Notes: generated from the sequence alone by a model not told the origin. A stretch of 64,000 nucleotides of DNA from Siphonodentalium dalli (GCA_032622095.1 CP136066.1:135377917-135441916); one strand, 5' to 3'; shown: positions 47,441 through 59,768, numbered from the stretch's first letter. Translations and numbers: made by a program.

Positions 47441-48529
47441 CCTGGGAAATTTATCGGATCTACCTCTTGAAGATACAGATCTTGAGTCATATGAAGATAT
47501 TCACATTTTCACTGTAAGTTGTGCACGCTTATGGAGAGAAGCTACATTCCGGAAAGCCAACCGCCCATAGACTCTTATTTTACACGAGAATACATAACTT
47601 AGACGTGAATTGAAATATTATAACTTAGTTACTTCTGTTTGTTGCTACATTAGCTTAGCTGCGTCTGTAAATAAACACACGTGGACAAATGCATAGCATT
47701 CATAGCAAACTTGAAACTGACCTAATGTACGTCTATACATTTATGTGATCTATACATGCGCCAGTTTTTGGTATGCGATGCATCGATTCGCTTTCTGCAT
47801 GGGGTACATTTTTGAATCTCATGGAAATTTCCCCATCTCGATTCATCGCCGTCCAACAAATGACGCACCATGCAGTAGCACGTAATCGATACTAATCCAT
47901 CTCTACTTCAATATTATTCTTTAATCGTCTGCGCCATCTTGTACTTTATGGTTTCCTGTATATATATATGTTGGGTTATCTGTATTTGTCATTTTGTTTT
48001 TGTTCACCGTTTGTATTTATTACATTATATCAACTCTTCATGATATAGAGGATAAATAAAGATATATAACAAAAGATCAGTTCGCACATGAACTGGTTGT
48101 TTTGCGTGAACAGAAAATAATCTCAAAATCTGTCTGGAATTTCTTTTTGAAATTTGGCGCAAGGGATTATTGTGAGAAAATATTTAATAACCGTGAACTG
48201 GACAGGGGGGGGGTGAAAAGCCACCAACAAGCAATTTTTTCCGCAACTAACAAAAAAAATTCTGCTTGTTTTTTTAGTGTTTTGGCTTCAAAACCACTTT
48301 GAATGAGAGAAATAATGTAATTATAACTGGTAAACTGACTGCAGGCAGTTATCGTGTTGTATTTTGTTGCAAATTTTGAAATCCAAGATGGCCGCTGGCA
48401 GCCATGTTTTTTTGGCCGAATGACCTCAAAATGACTCATTCCTATTTACATGTCCATGTTAACATCCATGATAAATAGTATGCACAGAAATTCATATACA
48501 GCTGTTTAAAGTGAATTTCCCCCCGCAAA
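47441..48529. other. Unassigned, no gene seen
   Basis: No gene supported. A frame at 48102-48302 has no motif. Confidence 0.45.
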
Positions 48530-48720
48530 TCTCTGTTTTAGTGTTAAAAGGGGGGTGGGTGTCAAAAAATGGTCGGAAAAAACTGCCGTAAACGGAAAAA
48601 AATTTGGCGGTGGGGGTGGGTGGGTACAAAAAATGATCGAAAGGGAAAAAATGCCATACGTGCCTGAATTTTTTTTCCGACCCCGACCCCCCCCCCCCCC
48701 CCCCCCCTGAACTGGATGGA
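48530..48720 (+). repeat. Interspersed repeat fragment with a 21-C run
   Basis: GTTAAAAGGGGGGTGGGTGT and the following GGTCGGAAAAAACTGCCG phrase match the inverse of 18400-18490. It ends in TTTTTTTTCCGACCCCGA and 21 C at 48687-48707. Confidence 0.4.
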
Positions 48721-49547
48721 AATTTACTAAAATTTTATGGCATACAAATATGTAACATATGTTTGTACAAGAACATATGTAAGATAGAACTTTTTCAAAA
48801 GTGCAGTTCATATATCCATGATACTGATTAAATCTGAACATCACTAGAGATTATTTAATTTTTCTTGATTCAAGAAGCTTCTTAATTATTTTCATTTAGA
48901 AAGACAACCACCCATAAAAAAAATTCTTTATTTGAGAATATTAACGTCAAACCTGCTGATAAATAACACTTTGGTCTCAGATGAGTTATAGGTCCATAGT
49001 CAAATCCCCAGCTGACCAGGTCACGGTATCTCTAATACTCTGACGTATTTCTAGTTGATTGTTTCCTGCTTGGGTTGACTATAGTTTCCCTACCAACATT
49101 TGTTTTCATTGGGCTGAAATACGTGTGGATGCTTTATTCTTCTCTGTAGTATAGTAATTGTGGTATGCTGTTACTTAATGCACATTAATATTAATGCACA
49201 TGTAAATTAAACTCAACATTATGGCTTCCTCTCATTGGGCGAAGAAAATAAGCTATTTGGTGGATATATTTGGGAAATTATTAATTAATTTAGCAGTTCT
49301 TGGTACCTAAACGGACAAAAAGGAAAATATTTGCAATCTCTCAAATGTATTAAAATCCATTGTTTTTTTTTTGCTTCTTCTTATCAGATTCTATATACAA
49401 TGAAGATGATAGTTTTCGCCGGATAGATCCAGAGAAATTCTTTGTTCGTATCACGTTCTAACGTGAGGCATGCTTTTGTGACGAACTGCATTTGAATAAT
49501 TGCAAACGCCATAAAATCGAAATATCGAGAAGACAGTTAAACACAAG
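48721..49547. other. Unassigned, no gene seen
   Basis: No coding or repeat structure recognised. Confidence 0.5.
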
Positions 49548-49680
49548 AAAACCATAGTCAGAAATGGTAACGCCACCAAGATTATAGTATTACATATAAA
49601 TAGAAATTATAAAAAATACATAAAATATTTTGATAACAATTGCGTTTAAACAAGTAATCCTTCAAATTATTACTAACAAA
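49548..49680 (+). repeat. Dispersed repeat beginning ACAAGAAAACCATAGTCAG, copy
   Basis: Matches 27346-27480 including the inner phrase AATCCTTCAAATTATTAC. Confidence 0.55.
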
Positions 49681-50512
49681 GGAAGTAAATGACTGTGGGG
49701 TCACTCAACAGATTATAAAGACTTGGACTTAGTATACTGTAAATACTGGGAATGTATATTTTTAAATTTTAGTCTAAAATTTAAATGAAATAATTAAAAG
49801 ATAAAATTTAGCAAGTAGTAAAAGTTAATTTTCTCATTTAATTATTTTTTTTTGGTTAAATAAAGGAATAATTTAAATGTAAAATTTGGTTTAAAAAAAT
49901 GATTGACCGTGGCTCTTCCAACAATTGCGCGACTGACCTGGTCAATTGTTCTTAAGAAGTTGTTTTGAGAATTACTATGGAGGGAAATAGTTATGGCTGT
50001 GGCTTCGCAAGTAATTGACTTGGTGACGTGATGTTAACAAATCTGAACTCCAGTAAACCAAGGACGCTCCATACCAAATATAAGGTAAATAAATAATTCT
50101 TTAGAAGTTGTTTTAATATTTACTATGGAGGGAAAGAATTGTGGTGCTGGCTTCGCAACTATTTGACCCCATTGTAACAAATATAAATATTAGTCACTCA
50201 GGCAATAGATGTATCTATTCTGTATATTAAGTTATTGGGTCTTACGTGTCTTGAGATGTCTAAATATGTTTTGATGGACAGATCGCGCAAGCGCAAGGGA
50301 CCCCCGACAATCTTATCTGTTGTGATTCCAATTGTTGACAATATGCACATATACTTAAGAAACAGTCGCGCGCAAAGCGCGCTCCCGTAGGTCGGTGTTT
50401 GGATCCCATTTAATGAAAATATCATTGAAATAATCGGTTTCCCCCCCAATAAACATCCATATATTCAATATACATGTTTTTGGAGCAGAATTAGGTAGAC
50501 CATATTGAACGC
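49681..50512. other. Unassigned, no gene seen
   Basis: Two loosely similar ~120-bp blocks (AGAAGTTGTTTTGAGAATTA at 49956 and AGAAGTTGTTTTAATATTTA at 50103) hint at an old tandem duplication. No gene. Confidence 0.4.
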
Positions 50513-50925
50513 CATAATTCTGCTGTGGTTAAGTGGTCAATTACTTTGGACATTACTGTATGTAGATGGAGTTATCATTAGACCTCACATCCTTATATGG
50601 GATACAGTAATGCCCAAAGTAATTGACCACTTAACCACAGCAGAATTATGGGTAATTTTTCAGGATTTAAAATCCGGAAAAATTACTCACAATTCTGCTG
50701 TGGTTAAATGGTCAATTACTTTGGACATTACTGTATGTGGATGGAGTTATCATTAGACCTCACATCCTTATATGGGCTACAGTAATGCCTAAAGTAATTG
50801 ACAAATTAACCACAGCAGAATTATGGGTAATTTTTCAGGATTTAAAATCTTGAAAAATTACCCATAATTCTGCTGTGGTTAAGTGGTCAATTACTTTGGA
50901 CATTACTGTATGTAGATGGAGTTAA
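50513..50925. repeat. 175-bp palindromic tandem repeat (MITE-derived satellite)
   Basis: Each unit is itself a palindrome: CATAATTCTGCTGTGGTTAA at one side and its inverse at the other. Unit starts lie at 50513, 50688 and 50863, so the period is exactly 175. The linkers (GGTAATTTTTCAGGATTTAA and inverse) are also self-complementary. Two full units and a partial third are present. Confidence 0.8.
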
Positions 50926-51129
50926 GCCTCACATCAGTTTGTTGGGGATTTGGACCTTGACTTGGGACCTTTGGTTTTTAACGCAACAAATGCGAGTACA
51001 CCTTATACACAAATTTCTGATGTAGCCAGAGTTTTTATTGGATAATATGAGTTTGAAGCCTGCTTACATTTCAATATGTTTTCAGTTTTGTATTGTCTGC
51101 AGCAGCTAGAACTCGGCGCGTTGAAGCAA

Positions 51130-52150
51130 AAGTTATAAAAGAAAAATGTGTACGTAACGAGACTATAATACAAATGAAAAAATAAATTGAGGGGGGGGTG
51201 GGCATTACAGGGAACTAAGGGTTGAACCGATATACATATGTAGAGCGATAACGACCAATGTTGACATATTATGCATCTCAACTCTACTGTTGCAACAAGG
51301 TTATAAAATAGGGGGGGGGGTGTCAGAATATTAGTCATCTCTATATAGTGCCAGAATAGTCATTTATGGACTTCTATAGTGGTACAATACAAATTAGAAT
51401 CAAATGATAAAAATATGTATGTAACACAACTATACCGATGAAAATAAAAATAATAATTTAAGCCGGGATAAGATGTTGGGTTGGTTATATGGACTCGGAG
51501 AAAAAGGGGTTCGTACCGATGAACTGACATAAATTAGTGGAGCGATGTTGCCATGTACAGCCCTCATAATTGGCTACGGCAATCGGCAATGCCGAAGCCA
51601 TTTGCTGAAGCAAACTGGGCCACGATAAAGGGTTGCCGTAGCAGATTGCCGAAGCCAAACAATCTGAATTAAAAGGGCTGCCATGTAATGCATCGCGAAT
51701 GTACTAAAGCAGCAATGATATAAAATTAGGGGGGGGTGTCAGAAATTATCTGAATCTCTATAGATGACACCAGAATTATATAGAAAGGAATAGCAATTGA
51801 TATACATATACTATACGGTATACTATAGTAATACCATAGACATATAAGTACAAGTATCACGCAATAAAATATTTCGTAACGTGACTATATCGATGAAAAA
51901 AATTAATAAATTGGACTGGGATTAGAGATTGGGTTGGTTATATGTGGATAATTGGATATGGAATTCATACCGATGAAATGATACAAATTAGTGGAGCGAT
52001 AAAGACCAATGTTGACACTTAGTCAGGCTACGCGGGGGAAATAGGGGTTGATACGATAGACCGAAATAAATTTGTCGAGTGATAATGACCAATTTTGACG
52101 TATAAAGTAACGCGACTGTACTGTTGCACAATTATCATGTAGAACCAGTC
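51130..52150. repeat. Diverged tandem blocks of roughly 300-450 bp
   Basis: Recurring phrases in the same order (AACACAACTATACCGATGAA, TTGGGTTGGTTATATG, AAATTAGTGGAGCGAT, GGGGGGGTGTCAGAA) occur three to four times. The blocks are old and uneven. G runs lie at 51191-51198 and 51311-51320. Confidence 0.5.
51558..51679. mobile_element. Tiny hAT-like MITE with 8-bp target duplication
   Basis: GCCATGTA occurs at 51550-51557 and again at 51680-51687. Between them the ends are CAGCCCTCATAATT and, in reverse, AGCCCTTTTAATT. An 8-bp duplication with CAG-type ends suggests the hAT superfamily. It interrupts one of the tandem blocks. Confidence 0.65.
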
Positions 52151-52216
52151 AAATATGGACTCTGGTGCCAATATGGAACATCTCAGAAAACATTTGAAGG
52201 GCCCTAAAATTTATTT

Positions 52217-52566
52217 AACATGGGATCTGCCATACAAATCGATTTATGTTGATAAATCTCTTATTTTTCAAAATTTTAAGCTCAGACTTGGTGTGTCTGA
52301 GTGGGATACGTATATATTCCTAAAATGATAGGATACAGCACATAATTATGTTTTAGGTGGAAGAAATGAATTTTTTTCGATGATAAAATTTAACATGGGA
52401 TCTGCCATAGAAATCGATTTATGTTGATAAATCTCTTATTTTTCAAAATTTTAAGCTGAGACTTGGTGTGTCTGAGTGGGATACGTATATATTCCTAAAA
52501 TGATAGGATACAGCACATAATTATGTTTTAGGTGAAAGAAATGAATTTTTTTCGATGATAAAATTT
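52217..52566. repeat. 175-bp tandem duplication
   Basis: AACATGGGATCTGCCATA starts at 52217 and 52392, and the two copies are almost identical. Confidence 0.85.
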
Positions 52567-53755
52567 ACGGGTTTATCGAGTACGCTATTTTATAAACAAA
52601 CTTTTGTCAAAAGCCGTTTTGGTCAAACTAAACCTTTTTCGACCGGGAAAGCAGATCCGAATAGTAGCTAAGATGTATTTAGATAGAATTATCAAAAGAA
52701 TTTGACCGATCAGGGTGCATTTTAAAAGAATCGAGTGTAGAAATCTTGGTGACATCGCCGATAATTCCAGAAGATAAAAGATGGCGGTTATCACAATAGA
52801 ACAGGCATAATATTACCCATAATTCACCTCACTACACCAGGAGGCTCCCAACGGGTTATATATTATTTTCAGGCTATCAGATTATTTATATTTTCGACTT
52901 TAAGTTTACAATTTGAGCCTGTCCTCACTCTATCGATACGATTTATCATAAACATATTATACACCAGTGGCGTTAACTTTACAACTTCGGCATCTACGTG
53001 ATTATATCGGTACGATTCAGTAAGGTACAAACAATCTCCATAAAATACGCACAATTCAGTTCACTACATGCAGGGGCTCCCAATAGGTTATTCCCATTTA
53101 TTATGGGCTCCCAATAGGTTATACAATATTTTCAGGCTATCAGATTATTTATATTTTCAACAACATATTATTACACCGGTGACTTTAAGTTTACAATTTG
53201 AGCCTGTCCTGACTCTATCGATAGGATTTATCATATTTTCATAAACGTATTATACACCGCTGACGTTAACTTTACAATTTCGGCATCTACGTGATTATAT
53301 CGGTACGATTAAGTAAGGTACAAACAATCTCCAAGAATATATTCGCCCTGTACTCCATGCGACATAAAAAAACCAAATGCAAGTAACACCACGCTAGGTG
53401 GCGTAATAATTTATGTGAGCCTTATTTTCTCGAACTTTGTGGGTACAATACAATTCAGCCCTACCATACAATAAATGAGCAATATGCTATTTTGCTGTAG
53501 AATCACCCTCCTTCTACATGTAATTCCTGATAACTTCGGTGACTTTTATATTAGAGTTAATATTTTTGGTATTTATCGACCACTTGTGTCCCAATTACCA
53601 AATTACGCATACATATAATGTTTTAGATTTAATCGAGCCATTGAATTTTAACCAAGAATCGATAGAGGAAAGATAACTCTATAAAGAAAATATTATTAAT
53701 TTAAATGATCGCATTCAAATATTGAATGTCACATATCTTCATTGCACACAGACCT

Positions 53756-53850
53756 GTCCCCGTAGTCGAGTGTGGTCTGATCGTGGATGCCACCATCGCA
53801 GCATGTGCTAGACGAAGAGGTCGTCGGTTCGAACCACGACATGGGCCAAA
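53756..53850 (+). repeat. tRNA-like sequence, possibly a SINE head
   Basis: TAGTCGAGTGTGG (53763-53775) fits an A box and GGTTCGAAC (53826-53834) fits a B box, about 50 bases apart. The T arm is imperfect and the acceptor stem does not pair well, so it is not a working tRNA gene. A tRNA pseudogene or SINE is more likely. No poly(A) end was defined. Confidence 0.4.
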
Positions 53851-54032
53851 AACGGGACAATTTTAGTTTTTATGTAACTGTGTCATTTTGATCGTAATAT
53901 GGCCGTTTCTGTAAATGATAATTTGTTCAAAACACATATGACTTGTCACACAGAAACGGTGTCTCCGCTCCGACCATTGTGATATAATACTCAAGGCCTC
54001 AAATATAACAAGAAAACCATAGTCAGAAATGG

Positions 54033-54129
54033 TTCCGAGAATGACGTTAAATCGTTAAGTCGAGGGGAGAGACGTGCACTCGTTTCTTACCGACGCCTCT
54101 CGCCTCTCGCTTTAACGTAATTCTCGGAA
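54033..54129. other. Inverted repeat (hairpin)
   Basis: TTCCGAGAATGACGTTAAA and its near inverse close a ~97-bp hairpin with further internal pairing (GAGGGGAGAG / CTCTCGCCTCTC). The dispersed ACAAGAAAACCAT phrase abuts it on the left. Confidence 0.55.
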
Positions 54130-54740
54130 TCAATTGATTACTCTGTTTATACACTATAACAACTTTTAAACATGAATCGTTTGGCAATTGGTTGGAGTAG
54201 AAAACGAAATGGAAATCAAACGCTATTCAGTTTCATCATATCAGTAACAGACATTAGAGACGAAGATTACTCCAGTGGTCGGTTTCTTCTTGCCGACACG
54301 GAAACGGAATGGACCAACGTCCGGGGATTACTTTCGAACACTCCGACCACCCACAGCTTACACGGTGAATACTGTTAACTGTCGCAGTCACGGTACCACG
54401 GGAGCTTGGAACGTCATCGTCGATGGTCATGTATATGTACCCTGAGACGGATTAGGGGTCGAATTAGGGGCTCGCGAGCGAAGCGATCAGGGAATGATAC
54501 GACCCTATAAATAGATGCGGCGTATCCATCACCACTTACCGATACCTTAATGATAAAATTTGTTGACTTCCTGTAGAAAAGGTGATGGATACGCCACACT
54601 TTTAAAGAATGTTCATCTTGAAATTATAAATGATCAAAACACTACCGATCAGATAATTTGCTGGTAATAACCTAGTCCTTGTTGTTCAGTGGTACCTAGT
54701 TATGAAACAGGCCAACTATTTTTTATAAATATGCGAAAAA

Positions 54741-54874
54741 AGTACCCACCCACCACCCCATCCCGCCACCCATAGTATCTTATGCGCCGCAGGTGGCGGA
54801 TGGTGTGGTGGGTGGGTACTAACCTCTATACGAGCGGCGCATAAGATACTATGGGTGGCGGGATGGGGTGGGTA
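54741..54874. other. Overlapping GC-rich hairpins
   Basis: A perfect ~37-bp inverted repeat (54754-54790 with 54834-54870, including CATAGTATCTTATGCGCCGC) overlaps a second pairing of AGTACCCACCCACCAC (54741-54756) with 54805-54820. The two could form alternative structures. Confidence 0.75.
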
Positions 54875-57109
54875 ATGAGTATTAAAATATAAATATTTAT
54901 AAATAATAAAATAGCACAGTGTATTTAAAGATCTTTAAAACCAAGGATGACACCATAAAGTCAAAGGCTTGTTTCCATGGTGATCATGGTTCCATTGTAT
55001 TGAATATAAGATATATAATATCATGTAAACTGAACGTGAAATCGGTATTTGTTTCTTAAACTTGATTCCGGATTCCAGGGTCATTTTAAAACTGGATTCC
55101 GGACTAAAGTGGGGGGAGGGGCCCTCCTATATGACCACGAAAACGAGTCGAGTCACGATACATCCATCGGTACAAACACATTGTGTATACGATACAATTT
55201 TGACTTGATGAACAGAAAATAAAAGATCGCGGTTACTCCAACAGAACAGGCATCCGCACTCCAATTAAAATTATCCATAATTCACTTCACTACACCAGGG
55301 GCTCCCAATGGGTTATACATTATTTTCAGGCTATCAGATTATTTATATTTTCAAGAACATATTATTACACCGGTGACTTTAAGTTAACACTTTCAGCCTG
55401 TCCTGATTCTATCGGTACGATTGAGTCATATTTTCAAGAACATATTATACACCGGTGGCGTTAACTTTACAACGTCAGCATCTACGTGATTCTATCGGTA
55501 CGATTGAGTAAGGTACAAAAAAATATCTCCCACAATGCATTCGCCCAATCGACCACAGAAAATCAAAATCTCCAAAACAACTTACACCACCTTGTGGCGT
55601 AATAATCTAAATAGTTATTAATGTATTACAAAAACTATAGATGCCATGATATGTTTACGAAAGTTACACGTTAGCTTCTTGTTCCACGACATATTGTGAT
55701 TATGAGCACTCATTGCGCCACATGTGGTGTATCTAGTTTCGGTGAATTTGATATTGTGTGGTGGACTGGACGAATGTATTCTTGGAGATTTTTTGTACCT
55801 TACTCAATCGTACCAATAGAATCACGTATATGCTGAAATTGTAAAGTTAACGACACCGGTGTATAATATGTTTTTGAAAATATGATAAATCGTATCCATA
55901 GGGTCAGGACAGGGCGACAGGCTGAAATTGTGAACTTAAAGTCACCGGTGCAATAATATGTTGTTGAAAATATAAATAATCTGATAGCCTGAAAATAATA
56001 TATCACCCATTGGGAGCCCCTGGTATATTCTTGGATATTTTTATTTGTACCTTACTCAATCGTACAGATAGAATCACGTAGATGCTTAAATTGTAAAGTT
56101 AACGTCACCGGTGTATAATATGTTTTTGAAAATGTGATAAATCGTATCGATAGAGTCAGGACAGGCTGAAATTGTAAAGTTAACGGCACCGGTGTATAAT
56201 ATGTTTTTGAAAATATGATAAATCGTATCCATAGGGTCAGGACAGGCTGAAATTGTGAACTTAAAGTCACCGGTGCAATAATATGTTGTTGAAAATATAA
56301 ATAATCTGATAGCCTGAAAATAATATATCACCCATTGGGAGCCCCTGGTATATTCTTGGATATTTTTATTTGTACCTTACTCAATCGTACCGATAGAATC
56401 ACATAGATGCTTAAATTGTAAAGTTAACGTCACCGGTGTATAATATGTTTTTGAAAATGTGATAAATCGTATCGATAGAGTCAGGACAGGCTGAAATTGT
56501 AAACTTAAAGTCACTTGTTGTTGAAAATATAAATAATTTGATAGACTGAAAATAATGTGTAACCCATTGGGAACCCCTGGTGAATTGTGGGTAGTTTCAT
56601 TGTGATTCTCCGCCATCTTTATTTTCTGGAATTATCACCAAGATTTCTCCTCTCGATTCTCTTAAAATACACACGAATCGGTCAAATTATTTTTATAATT
56701 CTATCTAAATACATCTTAGCTACTATTCGGATGACATACTATGGCTTTAGGTCGCCCGCCAGTCAGGGCAAGTGTCGAGTTCACAGCGCAGTCATCTCGG
56801 GCGAAAGATTGGGCGACGCGACAGACTGCTTTATCGGTAACGCCCCCAGGGATAATTACTAATCCGCTCAGCGAGTACACATTCAGAGCACTCCGCTGGC
56901 AAAAGCTATTATTACGCCACACAGTGGTGTACACTGGTGTAGATTTTTTCATATTGTGTGGTGACAGTGGTCGATCGATAATCCACTGGGCGATTGTATT
57001 ATGGTTATTTCGTACTTGAGTATAAATCATACCGATAGTACGACAAAGATTAGCACATGTGTTTTCGTCACCGGTGTAATTGTGGGGACATGTTTCTATT
57101 ATGAAGGTT

Positions 57110-57780
57110 CGCTATCCCGAAGGTCCGCTATTCCGAAGGTTCTCTATTCCGAAGGATTTTGTTATTTTTAGGTTAATTCTATTTTCTAAAGTATTGAGAC
57201 TAATTTGAGAGGGTTCATTTTCACAAAGATTATTTTTATGGAGTGTGCGCTCACATCCGAACTGATCCTGCGCGCATACCCATTACAGATACATGAGGAA
57301 ATAACTTAACTTAGAACATTAAATGTGATTTTGTTTTGTTTTCGCGGGTTTTCTTGAGATTTAATGTCTTACGTGGGCCCATACCGTTGAATTCTTGGCA
57401 TATAATATGAATGGTGTGGACCCTCCCGCATTGGGACATGACACAGGTACAGTTGACTTAAGTGATGGTCCAGTTTGGAGTTCAATATTTTAAGGGCCAA
57501 ATTTAGAATTTTATGGGTCCATACCTTTGAACTCTGGGCATATAACATGAATATTGGGGGGCATGTCTCTATTCCGAAGGTTCACTATCCCGAAGGTCCA
57601 CTATTCCGAAATTCTCTGAATGTTCGCTATTCCGAAGGTTCACAAATCCGAAGGTTCGTTATTCCGAAGGTTCTGTGTTCCGAAGGTTTTTGTTATTTTA
57701 AGGTTAATTCTATATTCTAAAGTATTGAGAGGGTTCATTATCACGAAGATTCTTTTCATGAAGGAAATAACTTAAAACAT
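57110..57780. repeat. CTATTCCGAAGGTTCG short tandem repeat in two related blocks
   Basis: A ~16-bp unit CTATTCCGAAGGTTCG is repeated about four times at 57105-57150 and about eight times at 57568-57690. Both runs are followed by the same sequence (TTAGGTTAATTCTATTTTC or a variant, then TCTAAAGTATTGAGA), so the pair is a diverged duplication about 460 bp apart. Confidence 0.7.
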
Positions 57781-58092
57781 TAAATGTGATTTTGTTTTGT
57801 TTTCGCGGGTTTTCTTGAGTTTAATGTCATTACGTATGACCTTATTTCTCATTACATATTCACGCCAAGCAGCCCACACAATTGCTATGTTTCCATGCGA
57901 TTTAATGTGATTACGTGTGACCTAATATCTCAATAATCTGAGGCAAAAGTACGCCTGCTAAAGGCGAATTATAACAGTTGGGACTATAACGCTCAATGAG
58001 TATATACTGGAGGCTATAACAAACTGCGCAGCAGAATATCGCTGAATGGACGAGTATGAGATGAGCCTAACTGCAATTGTGACTTTGTTTAA

Positions 58093-58225
58093 AGGCCCAC
58101 TTAATTTTCGAGTCATTCATTTTTTTTATAGTATATACGGTTTTAATAACAATTTATGCCATAAAATTTGAATAAAATTCTATAATTCATCACCATTTGA
58201 AACGCAGAATACTTCTATCTCCTAG
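58093..58225 (+). mobile_element. TTAA MITE, truncated copy
   Basis: The left ~130 bp of the 22082 MITE (AGGCCCACTTAATTTTCGAG, TACGGTTTTAATAACAAT) preceded by TTAA at 58089. The right end is missing. Confidence 0.55.
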
Positions 58226-58299
58226 TTTGAAACACCTTTAAAATACCGCGTCGTATATCTAGCAATTAGCAACCAACATGTCCTCTTCGGCTTTCCATA

Positions 58300-58845
58300 G
58301 ATTTCAACGTAATTTGATACTTATGGGTATTTGTGTCCGGGAAGTGTTTTGGGCGTGACCCCGACCTGACCTTGACATTTAAAACTGTCAACGCAAGGTA
58401 AATTTTGGTAAAACGGACAAATTTCGGCGAAATTTGATACCTAGGATTCCTTTTGTCCGGGGAGAGTTTTAACGGGTCAAATCGTGACATCGGCGTGACC
58501 TTGACCTTCAATGTGGTCAATCAAAGGTCAAATCGGGTGGATTTCGACGAAATTTTATACCTATGGGTACTTTTGTCGGGGGAGTGTTTTGTACGGGTCA
58601 AATCATGACTCCGACCTTACCTTGACCTTCAAAATTGTTCATTAAAGGTCAAGTGGGGTAAAACGGACGGATTTCGACGAAATTTGATACCTAGGGGTAC
58701 TTTTCTCCGGGTGGGGGGTGTTTTGGACGGGTCAAATCATGCCCCTGACCTTGACTTTCGAAATAGTCAATTAAAGGTCAAATCGCGTCTTTCACCGGAA
58801 ATCAGATGGGAAACAGGCCGGGCGAAGTCGGGCCCATCAACTTGT
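58300..58845 (+). mobile_element. Old Helitron-like copy
   Basis: Three to four diverged ~125-bp units with AATTTGATACCTA, CTTTTGTCCGGGGAG and CCTTGACCTTCAA words. It ends in GCCGGGCGAAGTCGGGCCCA and ATCAACTTGT where the young copies have hairpin and CTAGT. The same family as 12367-14111, but much more diverged. The 5' end is unclear. Confidence 0.6.
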
Positions 58846-58966
58846 GTAATAAAGAAGACAGTTTGAAGAAAGTAATGTATGACACGAGAAACGGGAAAAC
58901 TTGAAATATGGAAGTATGCAAATTTCCCACATAAAATTTGAAAGCTAGTTTATAGAATAATTGTAT

Positions 58967-59038
58967 TATAATTTATATTTATGGCTAATAATATGATATT
59001 GGTGGCGTTACCATTTCTGACTATGGTTTTCTTGTATC
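58967..59038 (-). repeat. Dispersed repeat, minus-strand copy
   Basis: GGTGGCGTTACCATTTCTGA, then CTATGGTTTTCTTGT, is the inverse of the ACAAGAAAACCATAGTCAG family start. Confidence 0.55.
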
Positions 59039-59676
59039 TGTCTGTGTTTGTTTTCTTACTTTTTGACGGATGTTACCGGTTTACAGCAACAGTGATTGAC
59101 CCTCCCATGGCGCCTGACGCATGACGATTAATTCGATGGAAACAGGCTCCCGAATCACAAATGTCTTAATTCTGTTCAGCAGACACGATTTGAACCAACA
59201 CAGAGCAGTTCATCGAACTTAATTATATTAAATGGTTTGGAATTTCATGCAACTACTCAGAAATTCCTAACTGAACATTTTGACCAACCACATGCAGTAA
59301 TTCAAGTCAGTCAGCTGGAAAGGTGCACACGAAACACTCACAAATCGCTTCATGTCGCCACATATAACTGGTCAATATGGGTGTTGTGTGGATAAGGTCC
59401 CAGCTAACACCAAACGAATTGTTTGTCCTTCCTACTATGAAGGGTTACACATATCCACACAATTCTAGGACTTTACATATGTAAGAGTGGTGGAAACTCG
59501 AATTCTAATTAAAATAAATGTCATGCCCTCTCGCTCCTCAAGAGAAATGATTTTTCTTGCTAAGACGTGCGTAAATGTCAGCATACCCTGGGACACCTGA
59601 ATAATTGTAATATGGAATGGTATGGGTCTTGAGCAAATATGGCATTTCTTTATATATGAGCGAGAATATGTTCGGC
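59039..59676. other. Unassigned, upstream of the candidate gene
   Basis: No repeat or gene recognised. It includes the likely promoter-proximal region of the gene at 59769. Confidence 0.45.
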
Positions 59677-59686
59677 TATATATATT
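59677..59686 (+). promoter_or_regulatory. TATA box candidate
   Basis: TATATATATT lies 92 bases before the ATG at 59769. A start of transcription near 59707 would leave a ~60-base leader. Confidence 0.5.
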
Positions 59687-59768
59687 GGACAGTTCGAGGA
59701 GAGCTGTGCTGGTGTGACATCAATATAATTTGGCCAAAACGAAGGAAGACAATTTGTTCTTATACACA

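Larger units (their letters stand above)
52655..56732. repeat. 4-kb region bounded by inverted ~135-bp arms and filled with alternating ~107-bp monomers
   Basis: TCCGAATAGTAGCTAAGATG begins the left arm (52655), and its inverse closes the region (56732). Matching continues to the AGATGGCGG block. Inside, a two-monomer repeat occurs: monomer 1 has CACCGGTGACGTTAACTTTA and GTGATTCTATCGGTACGATT, monomer 2 has CACCGGTGACTTTAAG and AGCCTGTCCTGAC. Runs lie at 52831-53340 (+), 55290-55535 (+), 55795-56030 (-), 56035-56360 (-) and 56365-56600 (-). Frames within it are translations of the repeats. It may be one large foldback transposon or a cluster of smaller ones. Confidence 0.6.

Noticed and set aside
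53756-53850. Functional tRNA gene
   Set aside because: A and B boxes are present, but the acceptor and T stems do not pair properly. Kept only as a tRNA-like/SINE sequence.
55800-56616. Several frames with repeated FSKTYYTPV phrases
   Set aside because: They are translations of the ~107-bp monomer array.
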